Assembly (NCBI GenBank): GCA_963809925.1
Contig: CAWELH010000005.1
Span: forward strand, 310,001-374,000
DNA from: DASQZK01 sp963809925
GTDB lineage: Bacteria; Bacteroidota; Bacteroidia; Bacteroidales; GCA-2748055
DNA length: 64,000 nucleotides
Direction of reading: 5' to 3'
Shown here: one piece after another, positions 8,035 to 16,240 of the stretch
How the letters are laid out: each line of letters opens with the position of its first letter
Position numbering within the stretch: the first letter of the stretch is position 1
Program-made: the position numbers and the translations under genes
Notes under the pieces: generated by a model
Told to the model about the DNA's origin: nothing
Databases searched by the model: none
Seen by the model: only the letters and a program-made list of their open reading frames with translations

Positions 8035-8203
8035 TATTTGGTGATTTGGTGATTTGGTGATTTGGTGATTTGGTGATTTGGTAATTTGGTGATTTGGTGA
8101 TTTGGTGATTTGGTGATTTGGTGATTTGGTGATTTGGTAATTTGGTGATTTGGTGATTTGGTGATTTGGTGATTTGGTGATTTGGTGATTTGGTGATTTG
8201 GTG
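8035..8203 (+). repeat. Tandem array of 9-bp unit GGTGATTTG, array 2
   Basis: About nineteen head-to-tail copies. Two units carry a G-to-A change (GGTAATTTG), spaced seven units apart, which suggests a duplicated block within the array. The array again ends in the repeat B element. Confidence 0.95.
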
Positions 8204-8248
8204 ATCCTCCTTCGCTTAAGCTACGGCGGACGCGGTTGGTGAATTGAA
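8203..8248 (+). repeat. Interspersed repeat B, copy 2
   Basis: Identical to copy 1 over the GATCCTCC...GGACGCGGTTGGTGAATTG segment. It sits directly at the end of 9-bp array 2 and is followed 27 bases later by repeat C copy 2, so the order array-B-C is duplicated in this locus. Confidence 0.85.
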
Positions 8249-8274
8249 GATTGAGCTATTGAACCTCATCTTAT

Positions 8275-8327
8275 CCATGGGCAGAACCATGGATATTGTT
8301 GGTGAATGCCTCCGGTATGGAAGAAGG
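8275..8327 (+). repeat. Interspersed repeat C, copy 2
   Basis: CCATGGGCAGAACCATGG, then ATATTGTTGGTGAATGCCTCC and ATGGAAGAAGGG; differs from copy 1 at a few positions only. Confidence 0.85.
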
Positions 8328-8360
8328 GTTTCTACAAACACCTCTCACGCTCTCCCTATC

Positions 8361-8428
8361 ACCTCCTAACCTCTAACTTCCTAACTTTCTAACTTTCTAA
8401 CTTCCTAACTTCCTAACTTTCTCCCTCA
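8361..8428 (-). repeat. GAAGTTAG repeat array abutting the PBP gene stop
   Basis: On the minus strand the stop TGA of the penicillin-binding protein gene (8426-8428) runs directly into GGGAGAAAGTTAGGAAGTTAG and further 8-9 base units. The array reads GAAGTTAG on the coding strand. It belongs to a family also seen at 12896, 21675, 25745, 56632 and 56825. Confidence 0.85.
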
Positions 8429-10708
8429 CCTCCTCCTCCGCCTGAACAGCCTGAATTTCCTCACTTTCTTCTGGATAAGTTCTCTCAGCGTCTCCTGCTC
8501 GTGGTAATCGTCGCAGTCCAGCATATCCATTACCTCTTCACTGATATTAAACGAGGAATTAGCCATCCCCCTAAAGTCTTTGTCGGCATATAGTCGTTTT
8601 AAAAATCCGGCGAAGATTGGAAGGGCGGCTGAGGAGCCCTGGCCGTTCCTGAAAGTCCGGAACCGGATGGAGGGGATTTCACCGCCTACCCAGGCGCCGG
8701 CCACAATATCCGGCGTATAGCCGATAAACCAACCGTCAGAATGGTTCTGAGAAGTGCCGGTCTTTCCGGCTATATTCCCTGGAAGGTTAAAACGGGAACG
8801 GATGGCGGCTGCAGTGCCATGGTTCACCACATTTTCGAGCAGGGCTGTCATGATTTCCGCGTCCTCTGCTGAAAAGGCACGGCTGACGTCGGCTTTGGCT
8901 TCTCTTTGATACAGGACGGAACCGGTACCATCAGTGATGGAAGTCAGGTATTCTGGTTCACGGTACAGTCCGCCTGAAGCCAGGGTGCGGTAAACCTGTA
9001 CCATATCATACAGGGAGATGCTTGCCGTGCCCAGGGCAATGGAAGGGACATCCGGAAGGTCTGAATGTATTCCTGCCTTGCGGGCGAGATCCGTGACCAT
9101 ATCCGTGCCCGTCTTCATGATGAGGGCCGCCGTAACTGTATTTACAGAATGCGTCAGCGCACCTTTCACGGAGTAGCTGCCACCGTACTTATCATCGGCA
9201 TTTCGTGGACACCAGTTGTCATAGTCCTCGTAAACGACGCTGTCGTTCGGATAAAAATCGCAGGGCCTGATGCCGTCCTGTAGCGCCGCCAGGTAGACCA
9301 ACGGTTTGAACGCCGAACCGGGCTGGCGTTTTGACAACACGTGATCATATTTGAAATATTTGAAATCAATGCCGCCAACCCATGCCCTAATGGATGCCGT
9401 TGTCACATCCATAGCCAGAAAGCCGGTCTGCAGAAATCGCATAAAATATTTGACCGAGTCAATCAGACTCATCCGTTCTTCTTTATCTCCATCCCAGGAA
9501 AATACCTCCATCGGTATGGTGGTGGTATCCTTCAGTCCATCCTCACCGGTTTTCGCCAGGAGATAGCTTCCTCCTGTATTTTCAATCGTTTTCCAGATAT
9601 CACGGTTCTTCCATTCCTGATCAAACAGTTTCTGAAGCATCCGCATATGCTCTCTAACCGCTTCCTCAGCACTCCTTTGCATCCTTGAGTCGATGGTTGT
9701 GTAGATCCTCAGACCATCCATATAGAGGTTGTAAGTTTCCCCGTTTTCCTTTTTATGACTGAGGCACCATTCTTCCAGTTTTTGACGTAGGAATTCCCTG
9801 AAATAAGGCGCGATTCCGGCATAGTATGGCAGTGAAGAATACCTTAATTCCAGGGGCGTTGCCTGGAGAGAGTCGGTTTCTTCGGGTGACATGTAATCAT
9901 AATGCTCCATTTGGCTTAGCACCACATTCCTTCGCCGCAGTGCTCTCTCAGGGTATTTCCTTGGGTTGTACGAGTTGGTCGCCTTCAGCATGCCAACCAG
10001 CATGGCTGCCTCTTCAACCTTGAGTTCAATTGGCGATTTGTTGAAATAAAGCCTTGCCGCTGTCTTTATTCCGTAGGTATCCTCTCCAAAAGGAATCGTA
10101 TTCAGATAAAGGAGCAGTATCTCATCCTTTGTGTACAGATGCTCGATCCGGAGCGCCGTCAGCATCTCACGGATCTTGTTCACCGGCAGGGAAAGAAAGC
10201 CGAAGTCATTCCTCGGGAATATATTCTTGGCAAGCTGTTGCGTGATGGTACTCCCGCCACCGGAGCTCTCTCTGCTCAACAGGATGGTCTTAATTACCAC
10301 CCTGAAAAGACTTCTGACGTCGATGCCGTGGTGGGAATAAAACCTCGCATCTTCGGTCGAAAGCAGGGCCTCCCTGATGGAAGGTATCATCTCATTTTCT
10401 CTGAGATCGAGGCGGTTCTGGATATAATACCTGCCCATCAGAACGCTGTCGGCTGAGTAAACCTCCGATGCCAGCGGATTGCTGATACCTTCCAGTTCTT
10501 TCGCCGAAGGGAGTTTGCCGAAAGCCCCGAAATACACGGAGGAAACAAGAATGATCATTAAGATGATAACCGTTGCCACAGCAAAGATGACAGATTTCAA
10601 TAACGACTTCCTCCAGCTAATATCGTTCTGGAAAATATCCATGAAGAATTTCCGGATGCCACGATATGATTTGCCAGATGTTTGTTTTAAGAATCGCCGG
10701 AATTTCAT
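8426..10708 (-). CDS. Class A penicillin-binding protein (bifunctional transglycosylase/transpeptidase)
   Basis: This inner-membrane enzyme polymerises and cross-links peptidoglycan. Using ATG 10708 (MKFRRFLKQ) it has a basic cytoplasmic tail and one membrane span at about residues 33-60. A GT51 glycosyltransferase domain follows, with STEDARFYSHHGID and GGGSTITQQLAKN. The transpeptidase domain shows SxxK in RQPGSAFKPLVYL, the SVN triad in LTHSVNTVTAAL and KTGTSQ. The total of 760 residues fits PBP1A-type proteins. The product ends in five arginines encoded by a GGCGGAGGAGGAGG run that continues into the GAAGTTAG array, so the extreme C-terminus has probably been altered by the repeat. Transcription is convergent with the LytTR gene across the repeat-rich gap. 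Confidence 0.93.
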   Translation of the reverse strand: MKFRRFLKQTSGKSYRGIRKFFMDIFQNDISWRKSLLKSVIFAVATVIILMIILVSSVYFGAFGKLPSAKELEGISNPLASEVYSADSVLMGRYYIQNRLDLRENEMIPSIREALLSTEDARFYSHHGIDVRSLFRVVIKTILLSRESSGGGSTITQQLAKNIFPRNDFGFLSLPVNKIREMLTALRIEHLYTKDEILLLYLNTIPFGEDTYGIKTAARLYFNKSPIELKVEEAAMLVGMLKATNSYNPRKYPERALRRRNVVLSQMEHYDYMSPEETDSLQATPLELRYSSLPYYAGIAPYFREFLRQKLEEWCLSHKKENGETYNLYMDGLRIYTTIDSRMQRSAEEAVREHMRMLQKLFDQEWKNRDIWKTIENTGGSYLLAKTGEDGLKDTTTIPMEVFSWDGDKEERMSLIDSVKYFMRFLQTGFLAMDVTTASIRAWVGGIDFKYFKYDHVLSKRQPGSAFKPLVYLAALQDGIRPCDFYPNDSVVYEDYDNWCPRNADDKYGGSYSVKGALTHSVNTVTAALIMKTGTDMVTDLARKAGIHSDLPDVPSIALGTASISLYDMVQVYRTLASGGLYREPEYLTSITDGTGSVLYQREAKADVSRAFSAEDAEIMTALLENVVNHGTAAAIRSRFNLPGNIAGKTGTSQNHSDGWFIGYTPDIVAGAWVGGEIPSIRFRTFRNGQGSSAALPIFAGFLKRLYADKDFRGMANSSFNISEEVMDMLDCDDYHEQETLRELIQKKVRKFRLFRRRRR

Positions 10709-10961
10709 GCAGTATTGATCACTTAGAAGAATTACCAATTAGTAACGTCACATGTGAGGGGATTGTTTTGGCGATGAATCGATGAAATCAGGGAGGACGC
10801 AAAGTTTTCTCCAGATTCAAAAGGATTGAAATGAACACCCGTGTTTACTCTGCAATTAAAAATCAAGAAATAATTTTAAAATTAAGTGCAGCCAAAAATT
10901 TGTAATGGTAATTTTCTTCTTGCCTGGCAATTAAAAAAATATGTAAAGCACTACCTCTTTA

Positions 10962-12542
10962 TCATCCTCCACCACTGCACCCACCCTTAATTTCTGTCGT
11001 CCTCGTCTCCACCTCCATCATCTGATCGACCGTAGTGCTACCTTTGAGGGTGAAATCGACATAATCGGGACCTACCTCGGAGATCACACCCCCGAAAAGG
11101 TTGGCGTAAAGTTGGAAATTGATCTGCTTCCCGGTAAGGGCAACGCTTTTTCCATCGATACCTTTAAGCCGGAATCGCTTCGTAAAGGGCATCCTGATAT
11201 TAGAAAGGGTTTGAACCGCATCATACACCTCAATGGCAATCTGGGGGCCGATCTCTACATCACGTTCTCTGGAGATTACAACTTCCTTGCTGTTGGTGGC
11301 TTCCCAGTAATTCTTGGTTGTTTCAGTATTGGAGGTGGTATACTTGTAACCGGCAGTTGCTTCAAGACTGTATGTGGCACCGCTACCAAAGAATTTGGCG
11401 TCTACCTCAACACCTGCCGTAACTTCCGCAGAATACTCGCTGCTTGAGAACAATTCCAGACTTTCTTCGGTACCTGATTTATACGATTGTGTGCGGCTCT
11501 CACTACGACCAACTGTTTCAGAAAGTGTAGCTGGTGAACAGTTACGAAGCGTGGCTTTATAGGCAAATTCAAGCTTTGCCGGGGGAAGCACTGGCTGTTC
11601 AAAACTTGTCCCCATATCAGTGATATTCCATACAATATTACCGTTTAAAAGTCTGAACCGGCTTGAATTCGTTGTGGATTTAACAAGATACACGAGACCG
11701 AAATCAGGCTGTGTCCATCTCAGGTATTCTCCGGTTTTATACCTGAACCTTACCCAACCGTCGGCATCCGGGGATACAATCAGTTTAAGCTTTTCAGGGA
11801 CGTTGTCCGGGTCAAACTTAACCGAATTTTCCACCATCTGATTGAATAGGTCAAATTCCATTAAATTCCCGCGAAATGATGTCAGACAGTAAACGGAATC
11901 TGGTTCCCCGTTCACCCTCCTGAAATAATATAACTGAAAGTCATTATTCTCACCGGTAAACTCACTTGTGCCAATAGAAATCTGGTTAACAGGATAAGAA
12001 TTATATTGCTTGCTGCTAACAACTTTACCGTCGTTCTCTACCTGTATGATAAAGGGAATGTCCGGATTCAGTTCCGGTGGCGGAGAAATGGCAGGCAGGT
12101 TTGTGGTGAGTTCAAGGCTCTGCTCGCTTTCATCCACGATTTGTTTTACCAATACCTGGCCTCCAAGAAGTTTCTGAGATGCATCGTACACGTTTATATC
12201 CATGTCAACGCCACTGTTAAAACCACTCAATTCGTCCTCTGTCAGACTGTCAACATAATATTTAAGGACGGTGATGTACGTTTTAGGATCGATACTCATA
12301 CTGCGTGAGAATGGAGCATACTCCCCATTCAGCGTCACAACAATATGATCGGGGATATATCCGCTTTTGGCTATGGGTCTTGTGTTGAGAATCAGCCCAA
12401 TGCTTCCCTGATCAGTCTGAAGATTGACATCAACAGTATCCGTCATGTCCACCGATGGCTTTGAATTATCTTTCCGGCAATTACCGGTGAAAAAAATGAG
12501 TGGCAAGATGAAAAGAACGACGATAATACTACTATTTTTCAT
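10962..12542 (-). CDS. Predicted lipoprotein with aerolysin-like pore-forming domain
   Basis: The 526-residue protein has an N-terminal signal (hydrophobic residues 6-18) ending in FFTGNCRKDN. Cys22 could be lipidated, although Asn at -1 is atypical. Residues about 30-200 look like beta-sandwich segments of no clear family. Residues about 258-320 (DGWVRFRYKTGEYLRWTQ ... FRLLNGNIVWNITDMGTSF) resemble a beta-trefoil/agglutinin-type module. Residues about 325-465 have the aerolysin/ETX-MTX2 pattern: LRNCSP, long Ser/Thr-rich alternating strands (343-370 and 399-417), an amphipathic stretch between them (372-398), then IGPQIAIEVY and MPFTKRF. It ends KGGCSGGG. I recognise the fold pattern only; no close homologue can be named, and a non-toxin adhesin is possible. 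It is a single gene with its own flanking gaps. Confidence 0.55.
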   Translation of the reverse strand: MKNSSIIVVLFILPLIFFTGNCRKDNSKPSVDMTDTVDVNLQTDQGSIGLILNTRPIAKSGYIPDHIVVTLNGEYAPFSRSMSIDPKTYITVLKYYVDSLTEDELSGFNSGVDMDINVYDASQKLLGGQVLVKQIVDESEQSLELTTNLPAISPPPELNPDIPFIIQVENDGKVVSSKQYNSYPVNQISIGTSEFTGENNDFQLYYFRRVNGEPDSVYCLTSFRGNLMEFDLFNQMVENSVKFDPDNVPEKLKLIVSPDADGWVRFRYKTGEYLRWTQPDFGLVYLVKSTTNSSRFRLLNGNIVWNITDMGTSFEQPVLPPAKLEFAYKATLRNCSPATLSETVGRSESRTQSYKSGTEESLELFSSSEYSAEVTAGVEVDAKFFGSGATYSLEATAGYKYTTSNTETTKNYWEATNSKEVVISRERDVEIGPQIAIEVYDAVQTLSNIRMPFTKRFRLKGIDGKSVALTGKQINFQLYANLFGGVISEVGPDYVDFTLKGSTTVDQMMEVETRTTEIKGGCSGGG

Positions 12543-12895
12543 AATGGTTGATTTTCATAACGCTCAATGCAATAACAGCATTACGGTTATTTTGTTTTTC
12601 AGAAACAACGGTGAATCATATTACCCTTTCAGGATAGGAGCAGGGAAATTTTTGAATTGAAGAATGACGTAATGCCTTTCTCAAATATTATCAATTCCAT
12701 TCCACGCTACCCGCGACCACTGAAAGGGGAAGGCCCATGCACACCCGTTTTTAATGGAAGCCACTCCACAGTAATTTTTGACCCTGGACGTACGGCCAAC
12801 TACGGCCGACCATTGGCAAAGCCGTGGATATTATCTATTTACAGCTCCGCGGTTCTGTAAAATGACCGACCTGCAAAATCCTTCTTCCTTTTCTT
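12543..12895. other. Gene-free region with degenerate repeat traces
   Basis: No credible gene is seen. At about 12710-12757 a CCACTGAAAGGGGAAGGCCC segment resembles one at 21628-21665 (CCCCTTAAAGGGGAGGTCC). At about 12812-12838 a CCATTGGCAAAGCCGTGG segment followed by ATATTATCT looks like a decayed 5' half of repeat C. Confidence 0.5.
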
Positions 12896-12957
12896 CCTAA
12901 CTCCCTAACTCCCTAACTTCCTAACTTCCTAGCTCACTAACTCCATCCCTCCTCTCC
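12896..12957 (-). repeat. GAAGTTAG repeat array between divergent genes
   Basis: Units of CTAACTTC/CTAACTCC on the plus strand (GAAGTTAG/GGAGTTAG on minus). Unlike other copies, no gene ends here: it lies between two divergently transcribed genes. Confidence 0.8.
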
Positions 12958-12998
12958 CTTCCTTTTTATTCTGGACATTTTTTCTTACATTGCGATTA

Positions 12999-13006
12999 TA
13001 GCTTTG
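12999..13006 (+). promoter_or_regulatory. Candidate -7 box (TAGCTTTG) before the START-like gene
   Basis: TAGCTTTG matches TAnnTTTG and lies 14 bases before ATG 13021. No clear -33 TTTG is visible at the right distance, so this is tentative. Confidence 0.4.
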
Positions 13007-13020
13007 TTAATATGCTAACA

Positions 13021-13401
13021 ATGGACAAAAAGAAATTCGAGCTGGAGTATACATTGAACACTTCTCCAAAAGTTCTTTTTAATCGTCTGAGTACGCCTGA
13101 TGGGTTGTCGGAATGGTTTGCCGATGATGTAAATATGAACGAAAATGTTTACACATTCTTCTGGGAAGGTTCAGAAGAACAGGCTGAGATGGTTCAACTT
13201 AAGGACTTGAAATATGTTCGATTCCGGTGGCTCGAGGAGGACGAGGATACTCTATTTTTCGAATTCAGGATAAAACAGGACGACCTTACCGGTGATGTGG
13301 CACTTCTTATTACCGATTTTGCTGAAGACGATGAGAAAGACGATGCTGTAGACCTTTGGGACTCTCAGATTTCAGAACTCAAACATGCCATGGGTCTATA
13401 G
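13021..13401 (+). CDS. START-like (AHSA1/SRPBCC-type) domain protein
   Basis: The 126-residue soluble protein beginning MDKKKFELEYTLNTSPKVLF matches the small SRPBCC/START-like proteins widespread in Bacteroidota. The N-terminal strand-helix has LFNRLSTPDGLSEWFADDV, and the central strands and acidic C-terminal helix include DLWDSQISELKHAMGL. These proteins probably bind a hydrophobic ligand in the helix-grip cavity; the exact role is unknown. ATG 13021 is preferred to ATG 13012 because the family begins this way and the latter would start within the likely transcript 5' end. It is 68 bases ahead of the LptF/G gene and may be cotranscribed. Confidence 0.8.
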   Translation: MDKKKFELEYTLNTSPKVLFNRLSTPDGLSEWFADDVNMNENVYTFFWEGSEEQAEMVQLKDLKYVRFRWLEEDEDTLFFEFRIKQDDLTGDVALLITDFAEDDEKDDAVDLWDSQISELKHAMGL

Positions 13402-13469
13402 TGATTTCCCCAAAATAACTTACCTTTGTTTGCGTTTTATTGACATGGGAAATATTTTTATGCGCAAAC

Positions 13470-15017
13470 GTGAAAAAGCTTTATAAACTTACATTATCGT
13501 CCTTTCTCGGCCCTTTCGTTTTAACTTTTTTCATAGTTGTTTTTGTACTTCTCATGCAATTTTTATGGAAGTACATCGACGATCTGGTTGGGAAGGGTCT
13601 TAAATTTCCCGTCATTTCTGAGTTATTGCTTTACACTTCGGCCAGCCTGGTACCCATGGCACTGCCACTGGCTGTGCTTCTTGCCTCTCTCATGGCTTTT
13701 GGGAACCTGGGTGAAAACAATGAACTTCTTGCTCTGAAAGCTGCCGGAACTTCATTACAGCGGATCATGAATCCGTTGATTATGCTCATTATCCTGATCA
13801 CTATCGGTGCATTTCTCTTCAATAATTATGTTCTCCCGTATACAAACCTGAAATTCCGGTCGCTGCTTTACGATATTCAGAGACAGAATCCCGAGCTTCA
13901 GATCAAAACCGGAATCTTCGACAATACTCTTGAAGGGTACAGCATTCGTATCGGTGAAAAGGATCCTAAAACCAGCCTACTGAAAAATATCATGATCTAC
14001 GATCACACCGATCATGTTGGCAATATCATTGTTACCATTGCGGATTCCGGGTACATGAGAATGACGGAGGACAAACGATATCTTCTGCTCATTTTGTATA
14101 ACGGAGAAACGTATACGGAGATGCAGAAGCAACGAAAACGAGTCAGAGACAAATCCTACCCGTCGAGGCGAGATATATTTGAAAAACAGGAAATGATTAT
14201 CGAACTTGTTGATTTCGGCTTGAAACGGACAGATGAAAACCTGTTTAAGAGTTCATACCAGATGATGAATCTGCGACAACTGGGATCTGTGGAAGACTCA
14301 TTAAAAATTGACATTTTATTCTCACATAAATCCCTTCAGGCAACACTCGATAAATCAAGCTATTATAAAAACAAGAATTACCTTAAAAAGGTACCGCTTA
14401 CAAAACCAGCTGTAACGGTGGTTCACCACGACAGCCTTGATGCCTTTAGCCTGGCTGCTGACAGCATAGCGGCTGATAGTATAGCAGCCGATACCATTCC
14501 AGAGAAAAAAGAAATCAGGATCATTAATCTGAACATAGACACCGTCTATTCCAACATGACGAAGAATGAAAAGGAAAGGGTGCTTTCGCAGGCGTTAAAC
14601 TATGCCAGGAGCACCATGAACTTCGTGAATAACAATTATGTCAATACCGATAACAAAGTCAGACGGCTCAGAAAATATGAGATCGAAACGCAGCGGAAGT
14701 TCACGCTATCGATTGCATGCCTTATTTTTTTCTTCATTGGGGCACCACTTGGGGCGATTATACGAAAAGGCGGACTGGGAATGCCGGTGGTGGTTTCGGT
14801 GGTTTTTTTCCTTCTTTACTATATTATCTCCCTGACCGGGGAGAAATTTGTCAGAGAAAGTGTTATCAGTGCGTTTGCCGGAATGTGGATATCAACCTTT
14901 ATCCTTGTTCCTCTCAGCGCTTTTCTGACGTACAAAGCGTCCACCGATTCGGTGATCATGAATATTGACACCTATCTCAGTTTCTTTAAACGCGTATTCA
15001 AAAAGAAGAAATCTTAA
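13470..15017 (+). CDS. LptF/LptG (YjgP/YjgQ) family lipopolysaccharide-export permease
   Basis: This is an inner-membrane component of the Lpt ABC system that moves LPS to the outer membrane. A GTG at 13470 gives the usual beginning (M)KKLYKLTLSSFLGPFVLTFFIVVFVLLMQFLWKY. Three N-terminal spans (about 12-35, 55-80, 95-120) are followed by a large periplasmic beta-jellyroll region and three C-terminal spans from about 415 on (LSIACLIFFFIGAPLGAIIRKGG is the family signature). The periplasmic domain has an insert with SIAADSIAADSIAADT, a short tandem duplication. The protein is 515 aa, longer than E. coli LptF/G but usual for this phylum. It heads a tight series with two glycosyltransferase genes (gap 11 bases). 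Confidence 0.88.
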   Translation: MKKLYKLTLSSFLGPFVLTFFIVVFVLLMQFLWKYIDDLVGKGLKFPVISELLLYTSASLVPMALPLAVLLASLMAFGNLGENNELLALKAAGTSLQRIMNPLIMLIILITIGAFLFNNYVLPYTNLKFRSLLYDIQRQNPELQIKTGIFDNTLEGYSIRIGEKDPKTSLLKNIMIYDHTDHVGNIIVTIADSGYMRMTEDKRYLLLILYNGETYTEMQKQRKRVRDKSYPSRRDIFEKQEMIIELVDFGLKRTDENLFKSSYQMMNLRQLGSVEDSLKIDILFSHKSLQATLDKSSYYKNKNYLKKVPLTKPAVTVVHHDSLDAFSLAADSIAADSIAADTIPEKKEIRIINLNIDTVYSNMTKNEKERVLSQALNYARSTMNFVNNNYVNTDNKVRRLRKYEIETQRKFTLSIACLIFFFIGAPLGAIIRKGGLGMPVVVSVVFFLLYYIISLTGEKFVRESVISAFAGMWISTFILVPLSAFLTYKASTDSVIMNIDTYLSFFKRVFKKKKS

Positions 15018-15028
15018 GATCCGAGATA

Positions 15029-16240
15029 ATGAAAATCCTAATCCTTTCATCAAAAGTTCCTTTTCCTCCGAAAGACGGTGGTGCCATCGCTACCCTGAGT
15101 CTTGCAGAAGGCCTTTCCGATGTGGGAAACGAAGTCTCCATTCTTTGTCTGAATACTTCTAAACACCCTTTCGATGTCAGGAATATTCCCGGGGTGTTAA
15201 AGAAAAAATTGAATTTTTTTTCTATTGATCACGATACGGGGATCAATCCCTTTCGTCTGCTGCTGAACATCCTGTTTTCCAGTGAACCCTATAACGCCCG
15301 GCGATTTTATTCCAGAGCATTCATCAAATACCTTGTATCACTTCTCAAAGATGAGCATTATGATGTAATCCAGCTCGAAGGTCCATACATGGGCTATTAT
15401 ATTGATACGGTCAGAAAACATGCTACTAACGCAATGGTATCATTGCGTGCACACAATGTAGAGCATGAGATCTGGCAACGCAAGGTACTGAATACCAGGA
15501 ATCCGTTTCTTCGTTTATACTTCGTACAGATCTCAGGAAGGGTACGTGCACTGGAGGAAAGGGTGCTAAAGAATAGTGATTGCCTGGTGGCTATCTCAGA
15601 CCGGGATCGCAAACAGCTTCTTATGATGAAGGAGATCAGAAACATTACGATTCCGACTGGACTGAATGAATATCGCTACCCTACGCCCAGGGAGCCGGAA
15701 TTCCCGACACTTTTCTATATCGGTGCACTCGACTGGATGCCGAACCAGGAGGGAATCACATGGTTTGTGGATCAGGTATTTCCGCTGGTTCGTGAAAAGG
15801 TGCCTTCTATAGCCCTTCATATTGCCGGTAGAAATGCACCGGCATGGCTGGTACATAAATTTAACGGAAAAAGGCATGATGGCATTAATTTTCATGGTGA
15901 GGTGGATAATGCGTATCAGTTTATGAACCGGTATGCCATTTTCGTCAGTCCTCTATTCACGGGTAGCGGGATCAGGATCAAAATCCTGGAAGGAATGATG
16001 ATGCAGCGGGTGATCGTATCCACATCCATCGCTGCCGAAGGGATTCCGGTATCCGATAGAAAAAATATCCTCATCACCGACGGAGCTGAAAGTATGGCCG
16101 GAATAATCGCTGAACTCTGCCGTGACAAAACCCGCTATGATGAGATTGCAAGAAACTCACGGACCTTCGTTAATGAAAATTTTAATAACTTTGCAACCAG
16201 CAAAAGATTAAGCGATTTTTACAGAAAGAATCCGGCATGA
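15029..16240 (+). CDS. Glycosyltransferase family 4-type (GT-B)
   Basis: The 403-residue cytoplasmic enzyme has a GT-B Rossmann N-half (MKILILSSKVPFPPKDGGAI) and a C-half with LFYIGALDWMPNQEGITWF and SPLFTGSGIRIKILEGMMM. The latter is the nucleotide-sugar E-x7-E region. Such proteins add sugars during surface polysaccharide or LPS synthesis. It starts 11 bases after the LptF/G gene and its TGA overlaps the ATG of the next glycosyltransferase (ATGA), so the two act in the same operon. The acceptor is not predictable. Confidence 0.88.
   Translation: MKILILSSKVPFPPKDGGAIATLSLAEGLSDVGNEVSILCLNTSKHPFDVRNIPGVLKKKLNFFSIDHDTGINPFRLLLNILFSSEPYNARRFYSRAFIKYLVSLLKDEHYDVIQLEGPYMGYYIDTVRKHATNAMVSLRAHNVEHEIWQRKVLNTRNPFLRLYFVQISGRVRALEERVLKNSDCLVAISDRDRKQLLMMKEIRNITIPTGLNEYRYPTPREPEFPTLFYIGALDWMPNQEGITWFVDQVFPLVREKVPSIALHIAGRNAPAWLVHKFNGKRHDGINFHGEVDNAYQFMNRYAIFVSPLFTGSGIRIKILEGMMMQRVIVSTSIAAEGIPVSDRKNILITDGAESMAGIIAELCRDKTRYDEIARNSRTFVNENFNNFATSKRLSDFYRKNPA

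Noticed and set aside
8035..8203. Possible CRISPR array
   Set aside because: Repeats are contiguous 9-mers without spacers; no cas genes nearby.
10139..10456. 105-codon frame opposite the PBP gene
   Set aside because: Antisense of the conserved GT51 domain.
12657..12860. 67-codon frame between the pore-former-like gene and the START-like gene
   Set aside because: Crosses degenerate repeat pieces and has no coding signature.
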